From Deltaproteobacteria bacterium (GTDB lineage Bacteria; Desulfobacterota; GWC2-55-46), in assembly GCA_016218095.1 (NCBI GenBank), contig JACREV010000211.1, forward strand, positions 1 through 5,519: a stretch of 5,519 nucleotides of DNA. Direction: 5' to 3'. The translations under genes were made by a program, and so were the position numbers. Shown piece after piece: positions 5,454-5,519 of the stretch (position 1 is its first letter; each line of letters opens with the position of its first letter). The notes beneath the pieces were generated by a model, which ran no database searches, was not told where the DNA came from, and saw nothing but the letters and a program-made list of their open reading frames with translations.

Positions 5454-5519
5454 GGCGGCGTACCCAAGTGGCAAGGGAGCAGTCTGCAAAACTGCCATCC
5501 AGCGGTTCGAATCCGCTCG
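5454..5519 (+). tRNA. tRNA-Cys (GCA), truncated by window edge
   Basis: The cloverleaf reads: acceptor GGCGGCG (5454-5460), TA at positions 8-9, D arm CCC/GGG with loop AAGTGGCAA, anticodon stem GCAGT/ACTGC around loop CTGCAAA with anticodon GCA (5486-5488), a 5-nt variable loop, and T arm AGCGG/CCGCT with loop TTCGAAT. Only the first two bases of the 3' acceptor strand (CG) are inside the window; the remaining five, the discriminator and CCA lie beyond. Anticodon GCA decodes UGC and UGU cysteine codons. All visible stems pair perfectly, so it should be functional. Confidence 0.96.

Overview
The window is a GC-rich, gene-dense bacterial segment. Gene content fits a Desulfobacterota- or Nitrospirota-like anaerobe or an uncultured relative: a small-subunit PurS/PurQ-type purine operon, a MetF of the kind that lacks an E. 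coli-like N-terminus, and a short HAMP membrane protein. This assignment is inferred from gene style only; no rRNA or marker proves it.

Region 1 (1-3323, + strand) is the end of a de novo purine operon: purB (3' part), purC, purS, purQ, then a metF-like gene. The genes are tightly packed (19-nt gap, 1-nt overlap, 12-nt gap, 17-nt gap), each with a visible Shine-Dalgarno. PurB and PurC act at consecutive steps around SAICAR. PurS and PurQ are two of the three subunits of FGAM synthase; the third, the small type of PurL, is not here. Its expected place is taken by the folate enzyme MetF, which shares the one-carbon folate pool with purine synthesis. A strong hairpin plus T-tract terminator (3291-3323) ends the operon. 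Between metF and that terminator lies a 143-bp AT-rich imperfect palindrome (3118-3260) that looks like an inserted element. It is the most intriguing object in the window.

Region 2 (3343-4116, - strand) is a two-gene operon converging on region 1: a 66-aa AbrB/MazE-type DNA-binding protein, then a cupin-fold protein with degenerate metal ligands and a long acidic tail. Start and stop codons overlap (ATGA). A good promoter with an upstream A-tract and a small inverted repeat at the predicted transcription start precede them.

Region 3 (4117-4303) is a divergent intergenic spacer. It carries the two opposed promoters and a stretch whose + strand reading vaguely resembles the start of a REP-associated (Y1) transposase.

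Region 4 (4242-5351, + strand) has a strong promoter, a two-helix HAMP-like membrane protein with no output domain, and 10 nt later a secreted staphylococcal-nuclease-type nuclease with all its key catalytic residues.

Region 5 (5352-5519) holds a promoter and the first 66 nt of a tRNA-Cys(GCA), cut by the window edge in its 3' acceptor strand.

Apart from the palindrome and the AbrB/cupin pair, the window is mostly ordinary housekeeping sequence. I do not see a convincing new multi-gene system.
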